DNA of 64,000 bases from PFL25 sp046260155. GTDB lineage: Bacteria; Chloroflexota; Anaerolineae; Anaerolineales; UBA4823. Where the stretch lies: contig JBJYXV010000088.1 of assembly GCA_046260155.1 (NCBI GenBank), positions 62,001 to 126,000 on the forward strand, read 5' to 3'. Below the pieces are notes generated by a model. That model did no database searches. It was not told where the DNA came from and was given only the letters and a program-made list of their open reading frames with translations. This document shows, in pieces, positions 28,582-36,461 of this stretch; within the stretch, counting starts at the first letter, position 1, and each line of letters starts with the position of its first letter. A program made the translations under genes and the position numbers.

Positions 28582-30213
28582 ATGATGAGCAATAACTCTC
28601 TTTGGTACAAAGATGCCGTTTTCTATGAGGTCTATGTGCGCGCATTCTTTGACAGCAATGGTGATGGTCATGGTGATTTGAAGGGTTTAACTCACAAATT
28701 GGATTATTTGAAAGATCTGGGAATTGGCGCGCTCTGGCTGCTGCCAATCTATGCTTCACCGCTGAAAGACGATGGTTACGATATCGCAGATTTTTATTCA
28801 ATCCATCCGGACTATGGCACCCTGGATGATTTCAAGGAGCTGCTCGATGCTGCCCATCTGCGCGGCATGAAGGTGATCACCGATCTGGTCTTAAACCATA
28901 CCTCGGAGCAGCACCCCTGGTTCCAGGCAGCCCGCTGTGGCCCGCAGGATCCCTACCACGATTTCTATGTCTGGAGCGATGACGATCAAAAGTATGCAGG
29001 TGCTCGCATCATATTCCTGGATACTGAGAAATCCAATTGGACCTGGGATGAAAGTGCCCAGCAGTTTTTCTGGCACCGCTTTTATTCCAGCCAGCCCGAT
29101 TTGAACTACGATAATCCGCAGGTGCGCCAGGAGATGATCAATGTGATGAAATTCTGGCTGGACCTGGGTGTGGATGGGTTTCGTGCCGATGCGGTGCCCT
29201 ACCTGTTTGAACGGGAGGGAACCAACTGTGAAAACTTGCCCGAAACCCATGAGTACCTTAAAGAATTACGGAGTTATATCGACCAGCATTATCCGGATCG
29301 CATCCTGCTGTGTGAAGCCAACCAATGGCCTCAGGATGTGCGCCAGTACCTTGGTGATGGTGACGAATTCAACATGGCATTCCATTTTCCGCTCATGCCG
29401 CGCGTTTACATGGGCATCCGCAAAGGAAATGCCACCCCCATCATCTGGGCACTCGAACACACACCCCCCATTCCGGAAAACACACAATGGGCGATTTTCC
29501 TGCGCAACCATGATGAGCTGACCCTGGAGATGGTCACGGAAGAAGAAAGGCAGTGGATGTGGGAAAATTATGCACCCGAACCAAGAATGCGCTTAAATCT
29601 CGGTATCCGGCGCAGATTAGCTCCTCTATTAGATAACGATCGCCGTAAAATTGAGCTGGCATATTCGTTGCTCTTCACCCTGCCCGGCTCTCCGGTACTT
29701 TATTATGGAGATGAGATCGGTATGGGAGATAATATCTGGCTCGAAGACCGCGATGGTGTGCGAACGCCGATGCAGTGGGAGGACAGCCCCCAGGCTGGAT
29801 TCTCAAGCGCGCCATCAAATAGACTATACGCAGCCGTAATTTCTTCCCACGGGTACGATCCGGCGAGCTTAAATGTTGCCGACCAGAAACTTGATCCGGG
29901 ATCACTGCTCAACACGGTGAAAACCATGATCAATACGCGCAGCCGCCATCCTGCCCTGGGAAGCGGAACCCTTTCGTGGGTGACGACCATCCCAACCAGG
30001 ATTCCCAACCCCATCCTCGCCTATACCCTCGCTGAAGGGCAAGATCGGATGCTGATCATTCAAAATCTCTCACCATCTCCACAGTCATTCAGCCTGCCTT
30101 TCTCTGATGACGTATCCCCAGACTTGATTTACGGAAAAATCGAAATAAGAATTGATTCTGGGAAATTATTTGCTGATCTGGAGCCATACGGTTTTGCTTG
30201 GTTGGGAATTTAA
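28582..30213 (+). CDS. treS: Trehalose synthase (maltose alpha-D-glucosyltransferase)
   Basis: The 543-residue GH13 enzyme interconverts maltose and trehalose. It begins WYKDAVFYEVYVRAFFDSNG and has the TreS-specific DAVPYLFEREGTNCENLPE after the nucleophile Asp (GFRADAVP), ILLCEANQWPQDV with the acid/base Glu, GDEFNMAFHFPLMPR and LRNHDELTLEMVTEEE. It lacks the C-terminal maltokinase found fused in some bacteria. The adjacent TTTCATGATG offers ATG 28582 or 28585. It follows the glucosidase by 41 bases and completes an uptake-and-conversion operon for maltose/trehalose. Confidence 0.93.
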   Translation: MMSNNSLWYKDAVFYEVYVRAFFDSNGDGHGDLKGLTHKLDYLKDLGIGALWLLPIYASPLKDDGYDIADFYSIHPDYGTLDDFKELLDAAHLRGMKVITDLVLNHTSEQHPWFQAARCGPQDPYHDFYVWSDDDQKYAGARIIFLDTEKSNWTWDESAQQFFWHRFYSSQPDLNYDNPQVRQEMINVMKFWLDLGVDGFRADAVPYLFEREGTNCENLPETHEYLKELRSYIDQHYPDRILLCEANQWPQDVRQYLGDGDEFNMAFHFPLMPRVYMGIRKGNATPIIWALEHTPPIPENTQWAIFLRNHDELTLEMVTEEERQWMWENYAPEPRMRLNLGIRRRLAPLLDNDRRKIELAYSLLFTLPGSPVLYYGDEIGMGDNIWLEDRDGVRTPMQWEDSPQAGFSSAPSNRLYAAVISSHGYDPASLNVADQKLDPGSLLNTVKTMINTRSRHPALGSGTLSWVTTIPTRIPNPILAYTLAEGQDRMLIIQNLSPSPQSFSLPFSDDVSPDLIYGKIEIRIDSGKLFADLEPYGFAWLGI

Positions 30214-30283
30214 CATTAACGTTTCTAATCTAACCAGTTGCTCTGCGTGAACTCTGATCCCGGAGCTGAATTTCCAGTTTGTG

Positions 30284-30718
30284 ATGTACACTTACCAATA
30301 CCCCCGTCCTGCATTAACGGTCGATATCGTCGTATTCCAATTCGTGAATGACCGGATGGAAGTCCTCCTGGTGCAGAGAAAACAGCCGCCTTTCCAGGGC
30401 AGCTGGGCTCTGCCAGGCGGTTTTGTGAATATGGATGAAACATTAGAAGCTGCAGCAGCTCGTGAACTGGCAGAGGAAACGGGCCTGGTAAATTTGCTCC
30501 TGCAACAGGTCCACACATATGGCGATCCGGAACGCGATCCACGCGGGAGAGTGGTGAGTGTCAGCTACTGCGGCACATTGCGAGCTGCCGATTCTAATTC
30601 AATATCTGCTGGCAGTGATGCTGGTGATGTCCGCTGGTTTAATACGGCTCATTTGCCGGACCTTGCTTTCGATCATTTCCAGATCATCCAGGATGCGCTG
30701 CAACAGATCCAGAAATAA
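30284..30718 (+). CDS. NUDIX hydrolase
   Basis: The 144-residue protein has the NUDIX box as GGFVNMDETLEAAAARELAE followed by ETGL, which binds Mg2+ and cleaves a nucleoside diphosphate linked to another group. The segment YPRPALTVDIVVFQF and QRKQPPFQGSWALPGG resembles the ADP-ribose pyrophosphatase/NrtR subgroup, but no regulatory winged helix is attached. ATG 30284 or the adjacent GTG 30281 may be the start; no ribosome site decides. The MFS gene follows within about 85 bases. Confidence 0.85.
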   Translation: MYTYQYPRPALTVDIVVFQFVNDRMEVLLVQRKQPPFQGSWALPGGFVNMDETLEAAAARELAEETGLVNLLLQQVHTYGDPERDPRGRVVSVSYCGTLRAADSNSISAGSDAGDVRWFNTAHLPDLAFDHFQIIQDALQQIQK

Positions 30719-30802
30719 GCATACGCACCATACAAACCGGGCTTGATTTCCTGGATTGAAAAAGGATTATTGGAAGAAATATCCAAGACAAAAACTAACG
30801 AA

Positions 30803-32008
30803 ATGTTTAAACCTTTGAAAAAAAGGATCCCCCGTAATGTTTGGATCCTTTCCATCACCTCTTTTTTGACAGATGTCTCATCCGAGATGCTGTTCAACTT
30901 GCTGCCGCTGTTCCTGGTCAATGTGCTGGGTGTACGCACCTCAGTTGTCGGATTAATTGAAGGGCTCGCGGAAACGACAGCCAGCCTGATCAAATTAGGT
31001 TCTGGTGCGCTTTCGGATTACCTGGACGACCGCAAAACCCTGGCAGTGGTCGGGTACGGACTTTCTGCGCTTGTAAAACCGCTTTTGTACTTCGCCAACT
31101 CTTGGGCAGCTGTGCTGGGGGTGCGTTTCACGGACCGGGTTGGAAAAGGCATCCGCACCTCCCCGCGCGATGCGCTCCTGGCAGCCAGCACCCCAGAAGA
31201 CAGGCGGGGGCTGGCGTTTGGCTTGCACAGGGCCGCAGATACAGCAGGCGCTTTTACTGGATTGTTGATCGCCGCTATCGTTGTCTGGGCCACCCAGGCT
31301 TCAGCTGTCACCCTCTCCAGGAGCACCTTTCAGAAAGTGACCCTGGTCAGCATCATTCCAGCATTCCTGGGAGTACTGGTGTTAGCCCTTGGAGCGCGGG
31401 AGGTTGCATCAGAAAAATCTGCACAAACCGCACGAAAATTTAATTTTTCCGGGATAAATCCCCGTTTTTGGGCTTTCCTTGTTGTTATTGTGATCTTCAC
31501 CCTGGGGAATTCTGCAGATGCTTTCATCATCCTGCGCGGCCAGGAACGGGGTTTATCCGTTCTGCAGGTGTTGGGCATGCTGCTGACCTTCAACGCTGTT
31601 TATACAATCATCGCCAGCCCCGCCGGTGCACTTTCAGACCGCATCGGGCGTCGCGCGGTGATCATCAGCGGGTGGTTGATTTATGGGGTCATCTACCTGG
31701 GATTCGCAGCAGCTAATAGCGGGACGCAGATCTGGTTATTCTTTGGGATCTACGGCTTGTATTACGGCCTGACAGAAGGCGCCTATAAGGCATATGTAGC
31801 TGACCTGGTTCCACAGGAGCAAAGGGGCACCGCCTATGGATTCTTCAATGCAGGTATCGGCTTGACAGCCCTGCCCGCCTCTCTGATCGCAGGGATATTA
31901 TGGCAGGGCGTTGGCAGCTGGGCAGGATTCGGGCCATCTGCGCCTTTTTATTTTGGAGCTGCACTGGCCCTGCTTGCCGTGCTGCTATTCGTGCTGTGGG
32001 TAAAATAG
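30803..32008 (+). CDS. Major facilitator superfamily transporter
   Basis: The 401-residue protein has about twelve hydrophobic segments and the MFS loop signature between TM2 and TM3 as GSGALSDYLDDRKT, repeated in the second half as GALSDRIGRRAV. Other conserved parts are FTDRVGKGIRTSPRDAL and HRAADTAGAFTGLL, which suggest a group of exporter-like MFS proteins with wide distribution. Substrate is unknown. The ATG at 30803 fits the start of TM1; the earlier TTG would add 20 unconserved residues. Confidence 0.85.
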   Translation: MFKPLKKRIPRNVWILSITSFLTDVSSEMLFNLLPLFLVNVLGVRTSVVGLIEGLAETTASLIKLGSGALSDYLDDRKTLAVVGYGLSALVKPLLYFANSWAAVLGVRFTDRVGKGIRTSPRDALLAASTPEDRRGLAFGLHRAADTAGAFTGLLIAAIVVWATQASAVTLSRSTFQKVTLVSIIPAFLGVLVLALGAREVASEKSAQTARKFNFSGINPRFWAFLVVIVIFTLGNSADAFIILRGQERGLSVLQVLGMLLTFNAVYTIIASPAGALSDRIGRRAVIISGWLIYGVIYLGFAAANSGTQIWLFFGIYGLYYGLTEGAYKAYVADLVPQEQRGTAYGFFNAGIGLTALPASLIAGILWQGVGSWAGFGPSAPFYFGAALALLAVLLFVLWVK

Positions 32009-32095
32009 CCTCATTTTACCGTTTAAACGAGAACGCGAATCGCCTGGTAGGACTTAAGTGTTCATCCGTTTCTTCACCAGTATGCCCGTACTTTG

Positions 32096-33502
32096 TTAAA
32101 CTGAATACAACAAATCGAGAAACCAATTAAAAACCGACTTCACCATCCCGCGGGTCTCGACTGCAGCTGCCATGCCGTAAACTGGACCTAGACCGTCGGC
32201 TGCCTGTGGGTGAGCCTGGACAAATTGGACAGCACTCTGCATATCCTCCACGAAGCGTTCCTTCACTCCCTCCTGGGTATGCCGTAAGGTTACACACAGG
32301 TGTGCGCTGGGCGGCAGGTGCAGCCCGCTGAGACCCCAACCTCTCTCGGTCATGTATTCCAGGATCTGGTAGATATTCAAAGTTTTCGAGCGAAAGGCGA
32401 CCATGAAAGGTGGCTCGCCGATCACCTCGATCTCCTCGATCTCTTGCAGCTGATGATTAATCCAGCGAGCGGTCTCCAGTATTCGCCGAGCCGCATCTAG
32501 GTAACCCTGCTCCCCCATCGAAACCATCGCCGCCCAGGCTGCCGCGATCAGCGCACCAGGTCGGCTGCCCGCAAAGGTCGGCGAAGCGTAGAAGCCGCCC
32601 GGCCAATCTGCCAGTGAGAAATACTGGTAGTGCCGTAAATCGCTCCCCCGGTAGAGGATCACGGAGGTCCCTTTAGCAGCATAGCCATACTTGTGTGTAT
32701 CCACCGAGATCGAGGTCACTCCCGGTAAGCGAAAATCAAATGGTGGGATGTCATAACCCAATTTTTCTGCCCAGGGCAAGATAAAACCTCCCAAACAGGC
32801 ATCCGTATGAAAACCAATGCCATGCTCCAAAGAGAGCCCTGAAAGCTCTTCAATGGGATCCACAATGCCATGTGGGAAAGGTGGTGCAGACCCGACCAGC
32901 ACGATGGTATTATCGTTGATCGCCTCCCTAGTTGCGCTTACATCTGCCCGGAAATCTTCTCTAACCGGGATGCGAACAACTTTGATCCCAAAATAATCAC
33001 CTGCCTTGGTGAAGGCTGCATGGGCGGTGGTTGGCGCAACAATTTCCGGTTCAGTAATCCCTTTCGTATCTCGTGCCCAGTCCCGATAGGTTTTCATCGC
33101 CAGCAATATACTCTCGGTACCACCAGAGGATACCGTACCAACGATCTCTTGTGGTGCCTGATCGGCACTCAGCATCCCCGCTGTCATGGCAACCACTTCG
33201 GCATCAAATTTCGAGGTGCTGGGCCAGATCTCCGGATGCAGTGGGTTGCTTTGGGAATTGATCGCATAAACCTGATTCATGAAATCAATGTGTCCGGGGT
33301 TGCCATTGTAAACAGCACCCGAGACATAGCCATCTTCCCAGCGTGATGCCTCAAGGCGTTTAAATTCTTCCATCATTTCGAGAATTTCATCCCGATCAAC
33401 ACCTTCACCTGGCAGGCGTTTATATTTTTTGTAACCTTCCTGGTAAGGCTTCAGCGTTTTTTCAAATTCTGCAGCCATAGCTGCAAATACTTCCGCGTCC
33501 AT
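32096..33502 (-). CDS. Sphingosine-1-phosphate lyase-like PLP enzyme
   Basis: The 468-residue fold-type I PLP enzyme matches the group II decarboxylase/S1P lyase family. GTVSSGGTESILLAMKTYRD binds the cofactor phosphate, HTDACLGGFILPW contains the Asp that holds the pyridine nitrogen, and SVDTHKYGYAAKGTSVILYR contains the Schiff-base Lys in the form typical of S1P lyases rather than glutamate decarboxylases. It could cleave a phosphorylated long-chain base to an aldehyde and phosphoethanolamine, or decarboxylate an amino acid. No membrane anchor is present, unlike the eukaryotic enzyme. GAGGTAATCA precedes the ATG. It follows an FGGY kinase by 28 bases. Confidence 0.8.
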   Translation of the reverse strand: MDAEVFAAMAAEFEKTLKPYQEGYKKYKRLPGEGVDRDEILEMMEEFKRLEASRWEDGYVSGAVYNGNPGHIDFMNQVYAINSQSNPLHPEIWPSTSKFDAEVVAMTAGMLSADQAPQEIVGTVSSGGTESILLAMKTYRDWARDTKGITEPEIVAPTTAHAAFTKAGDYFGIKVVRIPVREDFRADVSATREAINDNTIVLVGSAPPFPHGIVDPIEELSGLSLEHGIGFHTDACLGGFILPWAEKLGYDIPPFDFRLPGVTSISVDTHKYGYAAKGTSVILYRGSDLRHYQYFSLADWPGGFYASPTFAGSRPGALIAAAWAAMVSMGEQGYLDAARRILETARWINHQLQEIEEIEVIGEPPFMVAFRSKTLNIYQILEYMTERGWGLSGLHLPPSAHLCVTLRHTQEGVKERFVEDMQSAVQFVQAHPQAADGLGPVYGMAAAVETRGMVKSVFNWFLDLLYSV

Positions 33503-33530
33503 TGATTACCTCGCAATTATTGAATGTTCT

Positions 33531-35042
33531 CTATTTTGAGCGGTTAAGATCATGGTACAGATCCCGCAGAGCTGGGTACACCCGGCGGTATGCAGCATAA
33601 AGCCGGGTATAGGTATCCTGGTGGCTCCGGTCAGGTTCGATCACAAATTCGACCGGCACCAGGGGTTTTATGCTTTCAAAGGAGGGATAGATTTTCAAAC
33701 CGATCGCGGCCACCAATGCTGCCCCGACAGCCAGCCTCTCACGGGGATCTGGCAGCACCTCCAGTGTGCAACCAGTCACATCTGCGATGATCTTTAACCA
33801 GGGCTTCCCCTGAGCGCCGCCACCAAGCACCCGCAAGGTTTCACACTTGATTCCATACAGCTCATCGATCGAATCCAGGATCCAATGTAAATTGAAAGCA
33901 ATCCCCTCGTAAATGGCGCGTGCCATCTGCTCCCGGGTGTGGTTCACACTCAGGTTGATGAACGCTCCTCTAAGGCTCTCGTCGGGGATTGGACAGCGTT
34001 CTCCGTACATCCAGGGGGTGAAGATCAATCCTCCTGCGCCGGGTTCGACCCGGGCTACATCGCGGTCCATTTCAGCCAGCGAATCTGGATCGGGTTCCTT
34101 GTCATATAATTCTCGCACTGCCCATTCCAGGCTGGCTCCTGCCGTTGAAGTCTCACCAAACAACATCAGCATATCTGGATCAGCCGATTGGATGGTTGCC
34201 AGGCCACGTCTGCCGGTGATCGGCTTTTTTGTCAGCACGCCGATAAAAGCCGAGGTACCCAAGTTCAGGTAAGCATCACCTTCATTAACTGTGCCTGATC
34301 CGACTGCTGCGATCATGGGATCCCCTGCTCCACCAAACATGGGGATTCCAGGTTGCAGACCCAAATCATCCGCAGCTTCCTGATGCAGTTCTCCCACCTG
34401 GTCAATCGATCGAACCAGGGGCGGGAATTTACCTGCATCCAAAGCAAAGTAACGCATCAGCAGCGTATCGAGTTTCTTGGATTTGAAATTAAAGAGCCCA
34501 AGCCCGCTGGCGACGCTCCATTCATATGCCATGACCCCCGTGGCGCGGTACAGCAGGTAGCCGCTCACATCCAGGAAATATTGCCCATGTTCATAGATTT
34601 CCGGTTCATTGCGTTTCAACCACAGAAATTTCGGGATCAAATCTTTGCCAGAGGCGGTGGCACCCACGATCTGGGTAAAAACCCTTTCTCCACCAAGCCG
34701 GCGCATGATAAATTGGGCCTCTTCCCCTGCGCGTCCATCCATCCAGAAAATACAGGGGCGCATTAATTTTTTGTCTTTATCCAGCACTACGATATTAGTC
34801 ATCGTGGTTGAAAGTGCCATCCCGGAGATCTGGCTGGATTGCACATTTCCTGCAGCCATGACCCGATTCGTGGATTGAACCATGGCCCTCCACCAATCCT
34901 CGGGATCCTGTTCAGCCCACAAAGGCTGCGGGTAGTGGGTGGGATAATCCTCAAAGGCAGTCTGCGCCAGGCAGCCATCAAAGGTCACCAGCGCTGCCTT
35001 GCATCCAGTGGAGCTGACATCATATGTAAGCAGATATTCCAT
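33531..35042 (-). CDS. FGGY-family carbohydrate kinase (xylulokinase-like)
   Basis: The 503-residue kinase has both FGGY halves: the N-terminal phosphate loop LLTYDVSSTGCKAALVTFDG, the conserved GMALSTTMTNIVVLD, the mid-chain FGGAGDPMIAAVGSGTV and the C-terminal adenosine site RVLGGGAQGKPWLKIIADV. It phosphorylates a sugar or polyol with ATP. The xylulokinase group is the best fit, but substrate assignment in FGGY proteins from sequence alone is unreliable. It is the first gene of a minus-strand pair with the S1P-lyase-like gene. GAGG lies ahead of the ATG. Confidence 0.85.
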   Translation of the reverse strand: MEYLLTYDVSSTGCKAALVTFDGCLAQTAFEDYPTHYPQPLWAEQDPEDWWRAMVQSTNRVMAAGNVQSSQISGMALSTTMTNIVVLDKDKKLMRPCIFWMDGRAGEEAQFIMRRLGGERVFTQIVGATASGKDLIPKFLWLKRNEPEIYEHGQYFLDVSGYLLYRATGVMAYEWSVASGLGLFNFKSKKLDTLLMRYFALDAGKFPPLVRSIDQVGELHQEAADDLGLQPGIPMFGGAGDPMIAAVGSGTVNEGDAYLNLGTSAFIGVLTKKPITGRRGLATIQSADPDMLMLFGETSTAGASLEWAVRELYDKEPDPDSLAEMDRDVARVEPGAGGLIFTPWMYGERCPIPDESLRGAFINLSVNHTREQMARAIYEGIAFNLHWILDSIDELYGIKCETLRVLGGGAQGKPWLKIIADVTGCTLEVLPDPRERLAVGAALVAAIGLKIYPSFESIKPLVPVEFVIEPDRSHQDTYTRLYAAYRRVYPALRDLYHDLNRSK

Positions 35043-35227
35043 AATTCGCCTCGTCGTCCATTAATACCTTATTATATCTTTCCGCCTGGACATCAGCAGA
35101 TTTCACTAGCAGAGTTGATTTTACAATTAAATATCCAACCTGGCTAACAGCTGTAGCCTTAATTTAAAAACCATCCAGATCAACCTCGGTTATAATTGCC
35201 CGAGTTGACCCTCCTGGAGAACCCGCT

Positions 35228-36154
35228 TTGAAAATACATATCAGAAATCTCCCCATTGTCTCGGCAATCTTACTCATTCTGCTCGTTATTTCCAGTGCTT
35301 GCAGTCCCTCAGCTACGACTGTCCTTGACACTGCGCCTCCCAGCCCAACAGCAGAACCGTCAGCCACCTCCACATCATCACCTCCCCCGCCAACGCCGAC
35401 CTCGACACCTCTACCACCCACGGCTACCCTTACGCCAACTGCGACTCACACTTTAACCCCGACTCCAACCAGCGAACCTCCCGCACTCACGGTTGATCAA
35501 AATGTGGCCTGCCGTACAGGTCCAGGCTTGATTTACGATATCCGCGCATACCTGCCCCAGGGCAGCACACCACTACTGCTGGGAAAAGTTGGGGATCAGT
35601 CCTGGTGGATGGTAGAGGAGCCTGAATTTAAAGCGAACTGTTGGGTATCCGCGGAAGTTGCCAGCCTGCAGGGAGAACCTGATTTGCTCCCGGTATTCAC
35701 ACCCGAACCAACACCGACCCAGGTGCCGAGCCCAACACAAAAGGAAAAGGGCATGCGTGTTTACCTGGTCAATCTGAACACGGGTGGTCCTTTCGGTTGC
35801 GGGGATGGTTTGGTGTATTTTTCCACAGGCAAGCAGCGAACGGACAATGTCGGGCGCAACATCGGTGCAGCACTGAATGCCTTATTCAAGCTCAAGACCA
35901 AGTATGTTGGTGAATTCTATAATCCTGTTTATAACGCCCACCTGTACGTTAATGGTGTGGATGTGAATGAGCAGACTGGTAATGTCTATGTATACCTTGC
36001 TGGTTCGATACCAAAACCACCCGATGAATGTGAAGCCAAGAGGATACACGACCAGGTCTGGGAGACGGTCAGAAATGTCTCCGGGTATCAAAAGGTCACC
36101 ATCCGGGTGGGCACAAAATTATTGGGGGATTTGATTGCCGTTGGAGATCGTTAG
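35228..36154 (+). CDS. Lipoprotein with SH3-like and GerMN-like domains
   Basis: The 308-residue protein has a lipoprotein signal (lipobox ISSAC, Cys25) and a Pro/Thr-rich linker of about 65 residues. A bacterial SH3-like domain follows (VDQNVACRTGPGLIYDIRAY), then a second linker and a C-terminal domain (YLVNLNTGGPFGCGDGLVYF; NIGAALNALFKLK; AHLYVNGVDVNEQTGNVYVY) that resembles GerMN. GerMN was named from spore germination but occurs widely on cell-surface proteins. The start is TTG at 35228 with GGAG upstream; TATAAT at 35191-35196 is a likely -10. Function is unknown beyond surface location. Confidence 0.65.
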   Translation: MKIHIRNLPIVSAILLILLVISSACSPSATTVLDTAPPSPTAEPSATSTSSPPPPTPTSTPLPPTATLTPTATHTLTPTPTSEPPALTVDQNVACRTGPGLIYDIRAYLPQGSTPLLLGKVGDQSWWMVEEPEFKANCWVSAEVASLQGEPDLLPVFTPEPTPTQVPSPTQKEKGMRVYLVNLNTGGPFGCGDGLVYFSTGKQRTDNVGRNIGAALNALFKLKTKYVGEFYNPVYNAHLYVNGVDVNEQTGNVYVYLAGSIPKPPDECEAKRIHDQVWETVRNVSGYQKVTIRVGTKLLGDLIAVGDR

Positions 36155-36197
36155 GTTCTTAAACAAATCATCCCGGGTTTGTCATCCAGGAATGCAG

Positions 36198-36227
36198 CAG
36201 GGCGGGTGATAAAACCCGCCCTGTTTT
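36198..36227 (+). terminator. Rho-independent terminator after lipoprotein gene
   Basis: CAGGGCGGGT / ACCCGCCCTG is a perfect 10-bp stem with a 6-base loop followed by TTTT. It ends the plus-strand lipoprotein transcript. Confidence 0.9.
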
Positions 36228-36233
36228 ACTGAG

Positions 36234-36410
36234 AAAAAATACCCCACCATGTCGTGTGTTGCTAAGTTCTGAACCTGCCTTCGCAGGGTGGGTCCCGCCT
36301 CGGAAGCTCCGCCTTGGCTCAAGCCTATCGCGTCACTTTCGTAAGTCTGAGACCCATAAAGTGTGTGTTGGCTCAGAACCGGATTGCAACAGCACGCACA
36401 CAGCAGGGTC
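36234..36410 (-). ncRNA. ssrS: Candidate 6S RNA
   Basis: Read on the minus strand, this ~175-base stretch folds as 6S RNA does. The closing stem pairs CGTG-G-TGTTGC-type arms (36386-36396 with 36253-36262, one bulge), then GTTCTGA with TCAGAAC (36266-36272 / 36373-36379). A central bubble follows, whose 3' strand forms the small hairpin CCTGC/GCAGG (36274-36287). The terminal rod starts with GGGTC/GACCC (36289-36294 / 36351-36356) and ends in a GGC-TTGA-GCC loop. A run of six U follows at 36234-36239. An extended -10 TGGTATAAG stands just upstream. Identity is inferred from shape and length only. Confidence 0.6.
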
Positions 36411-36416
36411 AGTGAT

Positions 36417-36425
36417 CTTATACCA
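36417..36425 (-). promoter_or_regulatory. Extended -10 of the 6S RNA candidate
   Basis: On the minus strand TGGTATAAG gives TG-N-TATAAG, about seven bases ahead of the predicted 5' end of the structured RNA and about 40 bases after the aspS stop. No clear -35 is seen. Confidence 0.45.
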
Positions 36426-36461
36426 CAGAATTATTCTCTTGAGTAGACAAAACTGATAAGT

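Noticed and set aside
32870..33346. 158-codon plus-strand ORF inside the S1P-lyase-like gene
   Set aside because: Mirror frame of a conserved PLP enzyme.
36241..36410. Plus-strand reading of the structured RNA as a riboswitch or leader
   Set aside because: The U-run, the extended -10 and the side of the small bubble hairpin all fit the minus strand, and no plus-strand gene follows.
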